Counted from the first letter of the stretch, positions 8,536-17,553 are shown. The stretch: DNA of 64,000 nucleotides from Thioclava electrotropha (GCF_002085925.2 NZ_CP053562.1:724001-788000); one strand, 5' to 3'. A program made the numbers and translations. Notes: generated by a model from the sequence alone, not told the origin.

Positions 8536-9360
8536 ATGCTCAGCGTAGAAACCCGCCACGCCATCCATCCCGACCACGCCCGCACGATGGGCACACAGGA
8601 GCTGCGGGAGCATTTCTTGGGCACCGGGCTGTTCGCGCCCGGCGAAATCCGCCTGATCTACACGCATTACGACCGGTTCACGCTCGGGGGCGCGGTGCCG
8701 AACGGCGCGCCGCTCACGCTCGACGTGGTGGACGAGACGCGGACCGCCACCTTCCTCGACCGGCGCGAAATGGGCATCGTGAATATCGGCGGAACGGGAC
8801 GCGTCTCAGCCGCTGGCGACGCTTGGGAGATGGGGCGCGGCGATGTGCTGTATCTGGGCATGGGCGCAGGTCCGGTGACTTTTGAGGGCGACGGTCGGTT
8901 CTATTTGGTCTCCGCACCCGCGCATCGCGCCTGTCCCCATCGCCTGATCAAGCTCGCCGAGGCGAACCGCGTCGAGCTGGGCGAAGCTGCGACCTCCAAC
9001 AAACGCGTCATCAACCAGTTCATCCATCCCACCGTGATGGAAAGCTGCCAACTGGTGCTGGGCTACACGCAACTGGTCGAAGGCTCGGTCTGGAACACGA
9101 TGCCCGCGCATGTCCATGACCGGCGGATGGAAGCCTACCTCTATTGGGGCATGACACCTGAGGCGCGCGTGCTGCATCTGATGGGCGAGCCGACCGAGAC
9201 CCGCCACATGATGATCGCCAATGAAGAGGCCGTGATCTCGCCGCCGTGGTCGATCCACTCCGGGGCCGGGATCGGCGAATACACCTTCATCTGGGCGATG
9301 GCGGGCGACAATGTCGATTACACCGACATGGACTTCGTCCAGCCGGCGGATCTGAAATGA
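8536..9360 (+). CDS. kduI: 5-dehydro-4-deoxy-D-glucuronate isomerase
   Basis: KduI isomerises 5-keto-4-deoxyuronate to 2,5-diketo-3-deoxygluconate. The protein starts MLSVETRHAIHPDHARTMGT, has the first-domain stretch GEIRLIYTHYDRFTLGGAVP and the zinc-binding cupin motif MPAHVHDRRMEAYLYWG, and ends IWAMAGDNVDYTDMD. I take the ATG at 8536 (274 residues), six bases after AAAGGA, over an in-frame GTG at 8521. The stop overlaps the kduD start. Confidence 0.96.
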   Translation: MLSVETRHAIHPDHARTMGTQELREHFLGTGLFAPGEIRLIYTHYDRFTLGGAVPNGAPLTLDVVDETRTATFLDRREMGIVNIGGTGRVSAAGDAWEMGRGDVLYLGMGAGPVTFEGDGRFYLVSAPAHRACPHRLIKLAEANRVELGEAATSNKRVINQFIHPTVMESCQLVLGYTQLVEGSVWNTMPAHVHDRRMEAYLYWGMTPEARVLHLMGEPTETRHMMIANEEAVISPPWSIHSGAGIGEYTFIWAMAGDNVDYTDMDFVQPADLK

Positions 9361-10100
9361 GCCCGTTTTCGCTGGAGAACCGCCGCGCCCTCGTCACCGG
9401 CGCGAATACCGGCATCGGTCAGGCAATCGCGGTGTCGCTGGCTGCGCAAGGCGCGCATGTGACCTGTGCGGGGCGGCGCGAATGCACCGAGACGCTGGAG
9501 ATGATCGCGGATGCGGGCGGGCAGGGCGAGGCGCTGCTCCTCGACTTCGCAGACCCAATGGCCGCGCAGGACAGCTTCACGGATGTGGGCTATTCGATCC
9601 TCGTGAACAACGCGGGCATCATCCGCCGCGAGGACAGTCTGGATTTCACCGAAGCCGATTGGGACGCGGTGATGGACGTGAACCTCAAGGCGCTGTTCTT
9701 CACCACGCAAGCCTTCGCCCGCGCCGCGCTCGAGCAGGGCAATACGCCTTCGGCAGTGGTGAACATCGCCTCGCTGCTATCCTTTCAGGGCGGCATCCGC
9801 GTGCCGTCCTACACCGCATCCAAGCATGGTGTGGCGGGGCTGACCAAGATCCTCGCCAACGAATGGGCGGCCAAAGGGATCAACGTAAACGCCATCGCAC
9901 CCGGCTATATCGCGACCAACAACACCGAGGCTCTGCGCGCCGATCCAGAGCGCAGCGAAGCGATCCTTGCGCGAATTCCGGCCGGGCGCTGGGGCGATCC
10001 TTCCGATATCGGCGGCACCGCCGCCTTCCTGTGTTCCCCCGCCGCGCGCTACATCCATGGTGCGGTGCTGAATGTCGATGGAGGCTGGCTTGCCCGCTGA
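9357..10100 (+). CDS. kduD: 2-dehydro-3-deoxy-D-gluconate 5-dehydrogenase
   Basis: KduD is a short-chain dehydrogenase that reduces 2,5-diketo-3-deoxygluconate to 2-keto-3-deoxygluconate (KDG). It has the Rossmann glycine motif TGANTGIGQ, the NNAG motif, and the catalytic YTASKHG with an upstream serine (NIASLLSF). The C-terminal GRWGDPSDIGGTAAFLCSPAARYIHG is typical of KduD. The 247-residue protein begins at an ATG that overlaps the kduI stop (ATGA), so translation is coupled. Confidence 0.95.
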   Translation: MSPFSLENRRALVTGANTGIGQAIAVSLAAQGAHVTCAGRRECTETLEMIADAGGQGEALLLDFADPMAAQDSFTDVGYSILVNNAGIIRREDSLDFTEADWDAVMDVNLKALFFTTQAFARAALEQGNTPSAVVNIASLLSFQGGIRVPSYTASKHGVAGLTKILANEWAAKGINVNAIAPGYIATNNTEALRADPERSEAILARIPAGRWGDPSDIGGTAAFLCSPAARYIHGAVLNVDGGWLAR

Positions 10101-11517
10101 ACGTCTCACCCGCGAAAGCGCGAAGCTCAAAACCGGTATCGTCCATCTCGGCCTCGGCGCGTTCTTCCGCGCCCATGGGGCGATCTACACGGCTGAGGCT
10201 GCTGCGAAAAGCGGCGGCGACTGGGGGATCACCGGCGTGTCGCTGCAATCGTCGCGGATGCGCGATGCGCTGGCGCCGCAGGATTTCGCCTATAGCGGGC
10301 TGGAGTTCGGCCCCGAGGGCGAAACGCCCGAGCGCATCGAGATCGTCAGCGATATTCTGGTGGCCCGCGAAAATCCGCAAGCAGTGCTCGACGTGATGGC
10401 CGATCCGGATGTGCGCATCGTATCGCTCACGATCACTGAGAAGGGCTATTGCCATTCGCCCGCGACCGGCGCGCTTGACCCCGATCATCCCGATATCGTG
10501 CATGACATGGCCAACGACCTGCCCGTCTCTGCGCCCGGCTATCTTGTGCGTGCGCTGCAGCTGCGCCACGCGCGCGGCCTGCGTCCCTTCACCGCGATGA
10601 GCTGTGATAACCTGCCCGAAAACGGCCGGCTGCTGCGCGGCGTGGTGCTGGATCTGGCGCGCCGGATCGACCCGGAGCTGGCGGACTGGATCGCGGCTGA
10701 GGGGCGGTTCCCCTCGACCATGGTGGACCGCATCGTGCCCGCGACGAAGCCCGAGGACATCGCGCGGCTCGAAGAGCTCGCCGGCTGGCACGACGCCTTG
10801 CCGGTAATGCACGAGCCGTTCCGCCAATGGGTGATCGAGGATGATTTCGTCGATGGCGAGCGGCCCGATTGGGGCGCGGTCGGTGTCGAGATGGTCAGCG
10901 ACGTCACTCCGTTCGAGCATATGAAACTGCGGATGCTGAACGGCACCCACAGCTCTCTGGCCTATCTTGGCTATCTGGCGGGGTTCGAGACGATTTCCGA
11001 CACGATGGACGACGAGGTGATGGCCGACTTCGTGCGCTATCTGTGGCGCGACGAGATCATCCCTTCGCTGACCCCGCCGCCGGGCGTCTCGCTCGAGCGT
11101 TATGCCGACGCGCTCGCAGAGCGCTACGCCAATCCCGCGATCCGTCACCGGACATGGCAAATCGCGATGGATGGCAGCCAGAAACTGCCGCAGCGCATTC
11201 TGGCCACCGTCGCCGATGCGTTGAAGGCAGGGCGGAGCTGCCCGGGCCTGATGCTCGCGATCGCGGCCTGGATGCGCTACGTCAGCGGCGACGACGAGAG
11301 CGGGCAGCCGATCGAGGTGAAAGACCCGCTGGCCGCTGAGTTGCGTGCGCTCTCCGACAGTGCCGCGGATGCCGAGGGCAAGGTTGCGGCGCTTCTGTCG
11401 TTGCGTTCTGTGTTTCCGCCCGAGCTCGCACAATCCCTGCAGGCCCCGGTCACGGAGGCCTATCGCGCGCTCGTCGAAAAAGGCGCGCGCGCCGCGGTGC
11501 GGGAGGTTCTCCAATGA
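10072..11517 (+). CDS. uxuB: D-mannonate oxidoreductase (fructuronate reductase), mannitol dehydrogenase family
   Basis: UxuB reduces D-fructuronate to D-mannonate. The mannitol-dehydrogenase-family marks are GIVHLGLGAFFRAHGA at the N-terminus, ITEKGY, TAMSCDNLPENG and the catalytic KLRMLNGTHSSLAYLG. The start is uncertain: an ATG at 10072 gives 481 residues and overlaps kduD by 29 bases, while GGAGG at 10080-10084 sits ideally before an in-frame TTG at 10090. Reductases of tagaturonate (UxaB) are related, but the adjacent mannonate dehydratase favours UxuB. The next gene overlaps by ATGA. Confidence 0.92.
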   Translation: MSMEAGLPAERLTRESAKLKTGIVHLGLGAFFRAHGAIYTAEAAAKSGGDWGITGVSLQSSRMRDALAPQDFAYSGLEFGPEGETPERIEIVSDILVARENPQAVLDVMADPDVRIVSLTITEKGYCHSPATGALDPDHPDIVHDMANDLPVSAPGYLVRALQLRHARGLRPFTAMSCDNLPENGRLLRGVVLDLARRIDPELADWIAAEGRFPSTMVDRIVPATKPEDIARLEELAGWHDALPVMHEPFRQWVIEDDFVDGERPDWGAVGVEMVSDVTPFEHMKLRMLNGTHSSLAYLGYLAGFETISDTMDDEVMADFVRYLWRDEIIPSLTPPPGVSLERYADALAERYANPAIRHRTWQIAMDGSQKLPQRILATVADALKAGRSCPGLMLAIAAWMRYVSGDDESGQPIEVKDPLAAELRALSDSAADAEGKVAALLSLRSVFPPELAQSLQAPVTEAYRALVEKGARAAVREVLQ

Positions 11518-12698
11518 TCGAGAGCTGGCGTTGGTATGGCCCCGAGCTGGACACGATTTCCCTGCCGCAGATCGCGCAGACGGGCGCATCGGGCATTGTC
11601 ACCGCCCTGCACGAGATCGCCTATGGCGAGGTCTGGTCGCGCGAGGCGATCGCCGATCGGCGCGCCCGGATCGAGGCGGCGGGGCTGCATTGGTATGTGG
11701 TCGAAAGCCTGCCGATCCACGAGCGGATCAAGCGCGGCGAAGGCGATCTGAGCGCGCTTTTCGCCAATTACCGCCAATCGATGGCCAATCTCGCCGCCGA
11801 GGGCATCACCACGATCTGCTACAACTTCATGCCCGTGCTGGACTGGACCCGCACCGATCTGACCGCGCCGCTTGCCACGGGCGGGAGCTGCCTGCGCTTC
11901 GAGGCCTACCGCATGGCGGCGTTCGAGATTCACATGCTGGGGCGCGAAGGGGCCGAGGCTGATTATTCTCCTGAAGTGTGCGCCCGCGCCAAGACCTGGT
12001 TCGAGGGCTCGACACAGGACGAGCGCGATGCACTGTTGCACGCGATCATGTCGGGGCTGCCGGGCGCCTATGACCGCTACGACATCGCCGGCCTGCGGGA
12101 CCAGCTCGCGCTTTATGACGGCATCGATCGCGACGAGATCCGGCGCAATTTCAAACGCTTCCTCGATGAGGTGATCCCCGCGGCAGAGGAGCTGGGCCTG
12201 CGGTTCTGTGTCCATCCCGACGATCCGCCGCGTGACATTCTGGGTCTGCCGCGGATCGTCTCCAATGCCGAGGATATCGACTGGATCTTGCAGGCCCATG
12301 ACAGTCCTGCGAACGGGCTGACGCTCTGCACGGGCTCGCTCGGGGCGAACCCGGCCAACGATCTGCCCGCGATCGCCGAGCGCTTTGCGCCGCGTATCCA
12401 TTTCGCGCATCTTCGTAACGTGCGCAAAGATCCCGATGGCAGTTTCGAGGAGGCCGCGCATCTGGGTGGCGATAGCGATATGGTTGCGGTAGCTGCCGCA
12501 CTGCTCGCTGAGGAAACACGCCGGGCCTCCGAGGGGCGCGCGGACGCACATATCCCATTCCGGCCCGATCACGGTCATGTCCTGCTCGACGACGCCGCCC
12601 GCGGCTCCTTTCCTGGCTACCCGCTTATCGGGCGGATGCGCGGACTGGCTGAAATGCGCGGCGTGATCGCAGGATTGAGGGGGCGTCGCGATGGCTGA
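11514..12698 (+). CDS. uxuA: mannonate dehydratase
   Basis: UxuA dehydrates D-mannonate to KDG and depends on a divalent metal. The 394-residue TIM-barrel protein shows MIESWRWYGPELDTISL, TICYNFMPVLDWTRTDL and the metal-site segments FCVHPDDPPRDILGLPRIVS, LCTGSLGANPAND and IHFAHLRNVR. It overlaps uxuB upstream and uxaA downstream, so the three are translationally coupled. Confidence 0.97.
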   Translation: MIESWRWYGPELDTISLPQIAQTGASGIVTALHEIAYGEVWSREAIADRRARIEAAGLHWYVVESLPIHERIKRGEGDLSALFANYRQSMANLAAEGITTICYNFMPVLDWTRTDLTAPLATGGSCLRFEAYRMAAFEIHMLGREGAEADYSPEVCARAKTWFEGSTQDERDALLHAIMSGLPGAYDRYDIAGLRDQLALYDGIDRDEIRRNFKRFLDEVIPAAEELGLRFCVHPDDPPRDILGLPRIVSNAEDIDWILQAHDSPANGLTLCTGSLGANPANDLPAIAERFAPRIHFAHLRNVRKDPDGSFEEAAHLGGDSDMVAVAAALLAEETRRASEGRADAHIPFRPDHGHVLLDDAARGSFPGYPLIGRMRGLAEMRGVIAGLRGRRDG

Positions 12699-14211
12699 AG
12701 CGATTACACTGCATCCGCGCGACACGGTCGCCGTTCTGCCCGCGCGGGCGGATGCGGGCAGCACTCCGCTCGGCACGGGCGCGCCGCTTGCACATCCGGT
12801 CTCCGCCGGGCACAAGCTGGCGCGCGTCGCGATGGCCGAGGGAGATCCGGTGATCAAGTTCGGTCAGATCATCGGCCGCGCCAGCGCCCCGATCGCGGTG
12901 GGCGAACATGTTCACAGCCATAATGTCAGCTATTCCGAACATGACGAGGCTCACCAGATCGGCGCCGATCTCGCCCGCGCCGAGGCCGCGATCCCCGATA
13001 TCGCGCCGCGCAGTTTCATGGGATACGCGCGGGACGATGGTCGGGTTGGCACGCGCAATTATATCGCGCTCTGCGCCACGGTGAACTGCTCGGCCACGGT
13101 GATCAAATGCGCAGCTTCCGAGATCACGGCCGAGGGCGCGCTCGACCCCTATGACAATGTCGACGGTGTCGTCGCCTTCGCCCATGGCACCGGCTGCGGT
13201 ATGGCGGCGAGCGGGCGCGGGGCGGACAGCCTCGAGCGTGTTCTCTGGGGCCATGCGACCCACCCGAATGTCGGTGCGGCGATCTTCGTGGGCTTGGGCT
13301 GCGAAGTGATGCAGATCGCGCGCATGGAGGCCCATTTCGGGTCTGCGGGGACCGAACGGTTCCATGCGCTGACCATTCAGGAAACCGGCGGCACCCGCGC
13401 CACGATCGAGGCGATCAAGGCGAAGCTGCGCGAGATCCTGCCGCAGGCAAACAAGGCCAGCCGAAGCGCCTGCCCGGTCTCTGCGCTGCGCATCGGGCTG
13501 CAATGCGGCGGCTCGGACGGGTTTTCCGCGATCACCGCGAATCCGGCGCTGGGCGTGGCCTCGGATCTGATCGTGGGGCAGGGCGGTGGCGTGATCCTCT
13601 CCGAGACACCCGAAATCCATGGCGCAGAAGACCTGCTGCTGCGCCGCACCACGCCCGAGGTAGCCGAAAAGCTCCTTGGCTGTCTCGACTGGTGGGAGGT
13701 CTATGCCGCGCAGGGCGGCGGCTCGATGGACAACAACCCGAGCCCCGGCAACAAGCAGGGCGGGATTACCACGATCTTGGAAAAATCTCTTGGCGCGGTC
13801 GCGAAGGCCGGGGCGACGCCGCTGCGGGCTTTCTACGACTATGCCGAACAGGTCCGCACGCCGGGGCTGAGCTTCATGGACAGCCCCGGTTACGATCCGG
13901 TCTCGGCCACGGGCCAGATCGCGGCAGGCGCGCAGATCGTGGTGTTTACCACCGGGCGTGGCTCCGCCTTCGGCTCGAAACCCGCGCCGACGATCAAGCT
14001 GGCGACCTCGGACCGGCTGATGGAGGCGATGCCCGACGATATGGATATCGGCTGCGGTGACATCCTGAGCCAAGGCGTGTCGATCGCTGACAAGGGTGAA
14101 GAAATCTTCGAGGCGATCTTGAGGTTCGCGTCCGGAGAAAAAACCAAATCGGAAGACCTCGGGCTGGGCGATAACGAATTCCAGCCGTGGCAAATCGGAG
14201 CGGTGATGTGA
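12691..14211 (+). CDS. uxaA: altronate dehydratase
   Basis: UxaA converts D-altronate to KDG in the galacturonate branch. The 506-residue protein has both parts of the family: an N-terminal SAF domain (residues 1-100, with GEHVHSHN) and the C-terminal GD_AH catalytic domain with GYARDDGRVGTRNYIAL, AFAHGTGCGMA, QCGGSDGFSAITANPALG and GGSMDNNPSPGNKQGG. Its presence beside uxuAB means both uronate epimers are covered, although the tagaturonate reductase that makes altronate (UxaB) is not seen here. Confidence 0.96.
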   Translation: MAEAITLHPRDTVAVLPARADAGSTPLGTGAPLAHPVSAGHKLARVAMAEGDPVIKFGQIIGRASAPIAVGEHVHSHNVSYSEHDEAHQIGADLARAEAAIPDIAPRSFMGYARDDGRVGTRNYIALCATVNCSATVIKCAASEITAEGALDPYDNVDGVVAFAHGTGCGMAASGRGADSLERVLWGHATHPNVGAAIFVGLGCEVMQIARMEAHFGSAGTERFHALTIQETGGTRATIEAIKAKLREILPQANKASRSACPVSALRIGLQCGGSDGFSAITANPALGVASDLIVGQGGGVILSETPEIHGAEDLLLRRTTPEVAEKLLGCLDWWEVYAAQGGGSMDNNPSPGNKQGGITTILEKSLGAVAKAGATPLRAFYDYAEQVRTPGLSFMDSPGYDPVSATGQIAAGAQIVVFTTGRGSAFGSKPAPTIKLATSDRLMEAMPDDMDIGCGDILSQGVSIADKGEEIFEAILRFASGEKTKSEDLGLGDNEFQPWQIGAVM

Positions 14212-15089
14212 CGAAGAAACCCGTGATCGCCTGCGTCGGGGAAGCGATGGTCGAGCTGTCTTTCGACCGCCCCGAGCAGCAGATCGGCTTTGCCGGAGAT
14301 ACGCTCAACACTGCGGTTTATCTTGCGCGCGCAGCGGGGGAGGCGGCGCAGGTCGAATTCGTCACCGTGCTGGGGCGCGATGCTGTCTCCGATCGCATGA
14401 GCGGCTTCATTGCCGCCCAAGGTGTGGGCTGCGCGCGCATCCGTCGCCATCCCGAGCGCCTGCCCGGCATCTACGCGATCGCACTCGACGCAAAGGGCGA
14501 GCGCAGCTTTTCCTATTGGCGCGGCCACTCCGCGGCGCGCTGCCTGTTCGAGGATGGGTTCGTGCAGCTTGAAGGGGTCGATCTGATCTATCTCAGCGCG
14601 ATCACGCTGGCGATCCTGCCCCATTCGGTGCGCCTCTCGCTCTTGGCACATCTGGAGGCACATCCCGCCCGGGTGGCTTTCGATTCCAACTACCGCTCGC
14701 GGCTCTGGGAAGATATCGAGACCGCCCGCGCCGTGACCGAGGCGGCGTGGCGCATCGCCGATATCGCGCTGCCTTCGCTGGATGACGAGATGGCTCTCTT
14801 CGGTGATCGCGATGCGCAAGCGGTGCGAGCGCGGCTCAACGGCTGGGGCGCGCGCAAAGGCGCGTTGAAGATGGGCGCAGGAGGGGCGATATCGCTCGAT
14901 CCCACCGCCAAGCCGCTCGACCTGCCTGCCGCGCAAAAGGTGGTCGATACCACCGCGGCCGGCGACAGTTTCAACGGTGCATGGCTCGCCGCGCATTTTC
15001 GGGGCGCTTCAGACAGGGACTGCCTTGTTCAGGCTCATGCCTGCGCGCTCGAGGTGATCGCGCAGCCGGGGGCGATCATCGCTGCGTAA
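14208..15089 (+). CDS. kdgK: 2-keto-3-deoxygluconate kinase
   Basis: KdgK phosphorylates KDG to KDPG, where the glucuronate, galacturonate and unsaturated uronate branches meet. It is a PfkB-fold kinase with GEAMVELSFDRPEQQIGFAGDT at the start and the second PfkB signature DTTAAGDSFNGAWLAA. I choose the GTG at 14208 (293 residues), which overlaps the uxaA stop as GTGA and has GGAG seven bases upstream; an in-frame GTG at 14187 is also open. It is the last gene of the operon. KDPG aldolase must be supplied from elsewhere. Confidence 0.94.
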   Translation: MTKKPVIACVGEAMVELSFDRPEQQIGFAGDTLNTAVYLARAAGEAAQVEFVTVLGRDAVSDRMSGFIAAQGVGCARIRRHPERLPGIYAIALDAKGERSFSYWRGHSAARCLFEDGFVQLEGVDLIYLSAITLAILPHSVRLSLLAHLEAHPARVAFDSNYRSRLWEDIETARAVTEAAWRIADIALPSLDDEMALFGDRDAQAVRARLNGWGARKGALKMGAGGAISLDPTAKPLDLPAAQKVVDTTAAGDSFNGAWLAAHFRGASDRDCLVQAHACALEVIAQPGAIIAA

Positions 15090-15324
15090 CTACCAAAGAG
15101 GGGGGCTCGTCTTGCAACTCGCGATGCCGCGATCCCCCGAGTGGCCAAGATTGCCGGTTCCAGCGGCACGCAGCGCGACCCGAGAGGGGATCGGGCTTCA
15201 ATCTCCATTCTTCACCCCAGTCGTCGGCTCAGCTCTTCGGTCTTATGGATTGATTATTGTTAGTTGCTCAGAGTGATACGGCCTCGGTCAAGATTTTTGA
15301 TCTTAAGTCCTCAGGATCGCCGTC
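15090..15324. other. convergent intergenic region, no gene
   Basis: This gap lies between the convergent kdgK and nsrR-like genes. It holds only a weak inverted repeat (AAGAT-TTTTG-ATCTT near 15293) that could aid termination. No coding signal was recognised. Confidence 0.5.
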
Positions 15325-15750
15325 TCATGATGCTGCCAGCCCGAAATCGCGCGGCGAGATCGCGATATCGGCAATCGTGTAGCTGTCGAGCGTCGCCAAG
15401 AAAGCCGCCCGGGCTTCCGCCAAGGGGGAAATCAAACGGCAGGACGCTGTGATCGCGCAATCGCCGCCGCTGCGCATACATTCGACGAGATCGAAATCCG
15501 TCTCCATGTGGCGCACAATTGTTCCGACGCCGATCTCTTGGGCGGCACGTGCAAGCCCCAGGCCGCCGGACCGGCCGCGTTGGGCAGTCAGAAATTCGCC
15601 TCGGGTCAGCGCGTTGACGACCTTCATGACCGTGCTTCGAGGCGCGTGATAGGCCGCGACGAGATGATCGATCGTGAAGCGGCGGTCTTGCATCGATGCC
15701 GCGTAGATCATGACGCGCAAGGCAAGGTCCGTAGTGTCGTTCAAGCGCAT
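15325..15750 (-). CDS. nsrR: Rrf2-family NO-sensing regulator, NsrR-like
   Basis: NsrR is an iron-sulfur repressor that releases nitric-oxide-stress genes. The protein starts MRLNDTTDLALRVMIYAA at 15750 (141 residues), with AGGAG ten bases upstream, has the Rrf2 helix-turn-helix (VAAYHAPRSTVMKVVNALTR, RGRSGGLGLAR) and three cysteines in ECMRSGGDCAITASCRL that would bind the cluster. The spacing of the first two cysteines (six residues between) is slightly wider than in Escherichia coli NsrR. It is divergent from hmp, the classical NsrR target, which supports the call. Confidence 0.88.
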   Translation of the reverse strand: MRLNDTTDLALRVMIYAASMQDRRFTIDHLVAAYHAPRSTVMKVVNALTRGEFLTAQRGRSGGLGLARAAQEIGVGTIVRHMETDFDLVECMRSGGDCAITASCRLISPLAEARAAFLATLDSYTIADIAISPRDFGLAAS

Positions 15751-15824
15751 TCGCACATCTCTCCTGAGCGGTCTCCCAAGCGACCCGTCTCGTGTCGCGA
15801 GTCCGGACAGAATGTCGCACGGGA

Positions 15825-15888
15825 AAAACATACCTGTGATTGGCATCTTAATTCCCGAGAGAATAGATGCGGTTCATTGGTATGTTTT
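15825..15888. promoter_or_regulatory. nested inverted repeats in the nsrR-hmp divergent promoter
   Basis: AAAACATACC (15825-15834) is repeated inverted as GGTATGTTTT (15879-15888). Inside it GCATCT (15843-15848) and AGATGC (15865-15870) form a second inverted pair. On the minus strand the first inner element reads AAGATGCCAATC, close to the AAGATGYNTTT half-site of NsrR. The outer right arm ends eight bases before the hmp Shine-Dalgarno sequence, so binding here could block hmp transcription. Confidence 0.45.
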
Positions 15889-15906
15889 ATAGCCCAGGAG
15901 ACAATG

Positions 15907-17088
15907 ATGGCCAAGCCGCTCTCGGAAAACACACTCATGATCATCGAAGCCACTGCACCCGTCGTCGCCGAGCACGTCGATCAGATCGTGCCGGTCATGT
16001 ATCGCAGGCTGCTCGCTGCTCCCGAAATCCGCGCGCTGTTCAACATGTCGCATCAACATGGCAACTCGCCGCAGCACAAAGCGCTCGCGGGCGCGCTGGT
16101 GGCCTATGCGACCCATATCCGGAATCCCGGGGTCTTGGCCGATGCGCTGGAACGGATCGCACAGAAACATGTCGGATTGCAGATCCTCCCCGAGCATTAC
16201 CCCCATGTCGGCGAAGCGCTGCTGGGCGCTGTCGCCGAGGTGTTGGGCGAGGCCGCGACCCCCGAGATTCTGAATGCCTGGGGCGAGGCCTACTGGTTCC
16301 TTGCCAATACGCTCATCGAGCGAGAAGAAGAGATCTACGCCGGTGCGGAAGAACAGGACGGCGGCTGGCGCGGGTGGCGGCGCTTCAAGGTTGGCGCGAA
16401 GGACAGCGAAACCTCCGAGATCGCGTCCTTCACGCTCTATCCCGTGGATGGGTTGCCTGTTCTCAAGCATCGCCCCGGTCAGTATCTGAGCTTCCGCTTT
16501 GCACCTGCGGAAGGCGAGGAGTATCGGCGCAACTACTCGATCTCCTCGGCGCCGGATGGTCAGTCCTACCGCATCACCGTCAAGCGCGAGCCCGGCGGGC
16601 GGATCTCCAACTGGCTGCATGATGCGGTCGAGGTCGGCGCCGAGTTCGACGTGGCCGCGCCCGCTGGCGAGTTCTTCCTCGATCCCGCAGACAAGCGAGA
16701 GGTGGTTCTGCTGTCAGGCGGCGTTGGCCTCACCCCGATGATCTCGATGCTGGAGAGCTATGGCGGCGGCGATCTGCGGATGGTCTATGTCCACGCGACG
16801 CGGAACGGCCAGTCCCATGCGCTTGCCGCGACCTCCCGTGCGAAGGCGCATGAGAGCCACGTCTTCTATGAGGTGCCGGAAGAGAATGATGTCGCGAATG
16901 GTGTCCATACCGGCCGCGTCGATCCGAACTGGCTCGTGCAGATCAGCGATCCCGCTAGGGCGGACTATTTCATCTGCGGCCCGACGGGCTTCATGCAGGA
17001 GATGGTTTCCGGTCTGAAGGCAGCAAACGTTCCGGACGCTCGCATTCACTATGAGTTCTTCGGCCCCGCATCCGCGCAGATCGGTTGA
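15907..17088 (+). CDS. hmp: flavohemoprotein, nitric oxide dioxygenase
   Basis: Hmp oxidises nitric oxide to nitrate with oxygen and NAD(P)H in the cytoplasm. The N-terminal globin domain (about 1-140) has the distal tyrosine region MYRRLLAAPEIRALFNM and the proximal histidine in IAQKHVGLQILPEHYPHVG. The FAD domain (YRRNYSISSAP) and the NAD domain (LLSGGVGLTPMISML, ending YEFFGP) follow. I take the ATG at 15907 (393 residues), since AGGAG lies six bases before it; the adjacent ATG at 15904 is too close. It is divergent from the NsrR-like gene. Confidence 0.96.
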   Translation: MAKPLSENTLMIIEATAPVVAEHVDQIVPVMYRRLLAAPEIRALFNMSHQHGNSPQHKALAGALVAYATHIRNPGVLADALERIAQKHVGLQILPEHYPHVGEALLGAVAEVLGEAATPEILNAWGEAYWFLANTLIEREEEIYAGAEEQDGGWRGWRRFKVGAKDSETSEIASFTLYPVDGLPVLKHRPGQYLSFRFAPAEGEEYRRNYSISSAPDGQSYRITVKREPGGRISNWLHDAVEVGAEFDVAAPAGEFFLDPADKREVVLLSGGVGLTPMISMLESYGGGDLRMVYVHATRNGQSHALAATSRAKAHESHVFYEVPEENDVANGVHTGRVDPNWLVQISDPARADYFICGPTGFMQEMVSGLKAANVPDARIHYEFFGPASAQIG

Positions 17089-17189
17089 TACCTCGTCCCA
17101 GCGCTCTATCCGTCGAGCGCCGGGCCGCCGCTCTATGTGACCAGAGCTGCTTTGAAGAGATGCCGGTGACTTGAAAAGGGGAGGGGACG

Positions 17190-17300
17190 ATACACGACGG
17201 GCCGCACCTAGAACCGCACCCTCTTGCTGTTGAACGAGCTCCTGCGAGCCCGGAGCTTCACCCGCATGTCGATATACGTTCTGAGCATGATGTGTCGTCG
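17190..17300. repeat. diverged dispersed repeat, copy 1 (partner at 24047-24160)
   Basis: The core GTTGAACGAGCTCCTGCG (from 17229) and about 100 flanking bases align by eye with 24047-24160. Read on the minus strand both copies give a similar short peptide (here YIDMRVKLRARRSSFN, there INEHFKRRARRCSFN), so they may be remnants of one lost gene, possibly from a mobile element. The pair brackets the IS5 scar and the LysR-ben module. Confidence 0.45.
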
Positions 17301-17527
17301 ATCGAACGTCCTAGCTGCCTAAGCTTCATGGCAATCTCTTCCGGCTTGTGCCGCTTATTCGATGTCTCTCGTCCTCCGTTTTCTGAATAGAACGGTGGGT
17401 TCGTGCGACCGGGAGGCTCAAAGCGACGTAATCGCTCTTTGCTTTGGCATGCCTCCGAAAAGATTAGACAATTTGAGCTTCAGAAGCTGACATAGAAGAA
17501 GGCCGGGGAAGGCTCAGATGAACGCGA

Positions 17528-17553
17528 AGCAGCCGGGCGATCGCCCGGCTGCT
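17528..17553. repeat. 26-base perfect palindrome
   Basis: A perfect 26-base palindrome centred on GCGATCGC, with arms AGCAGCCGGGCGA. It would form a very stable hairpin but has no T-tract on either side, so it is not a standard terminator. It stands 440 bases after hmp with no gene in between. Confidence 0.7.

Noticed and set aside
9880..11589. Long minus-strand frame over kduD, uxuB and uxuA
   Set aside because: It is arginine-rich shadow sequence without domains; three secure genes occupy the plus strand.
12625..14193. Long minus-strand frame over uxaA
   Set aside because: It is fully antisense to a certain altronate dehydratase gene and has no recognisable motif.
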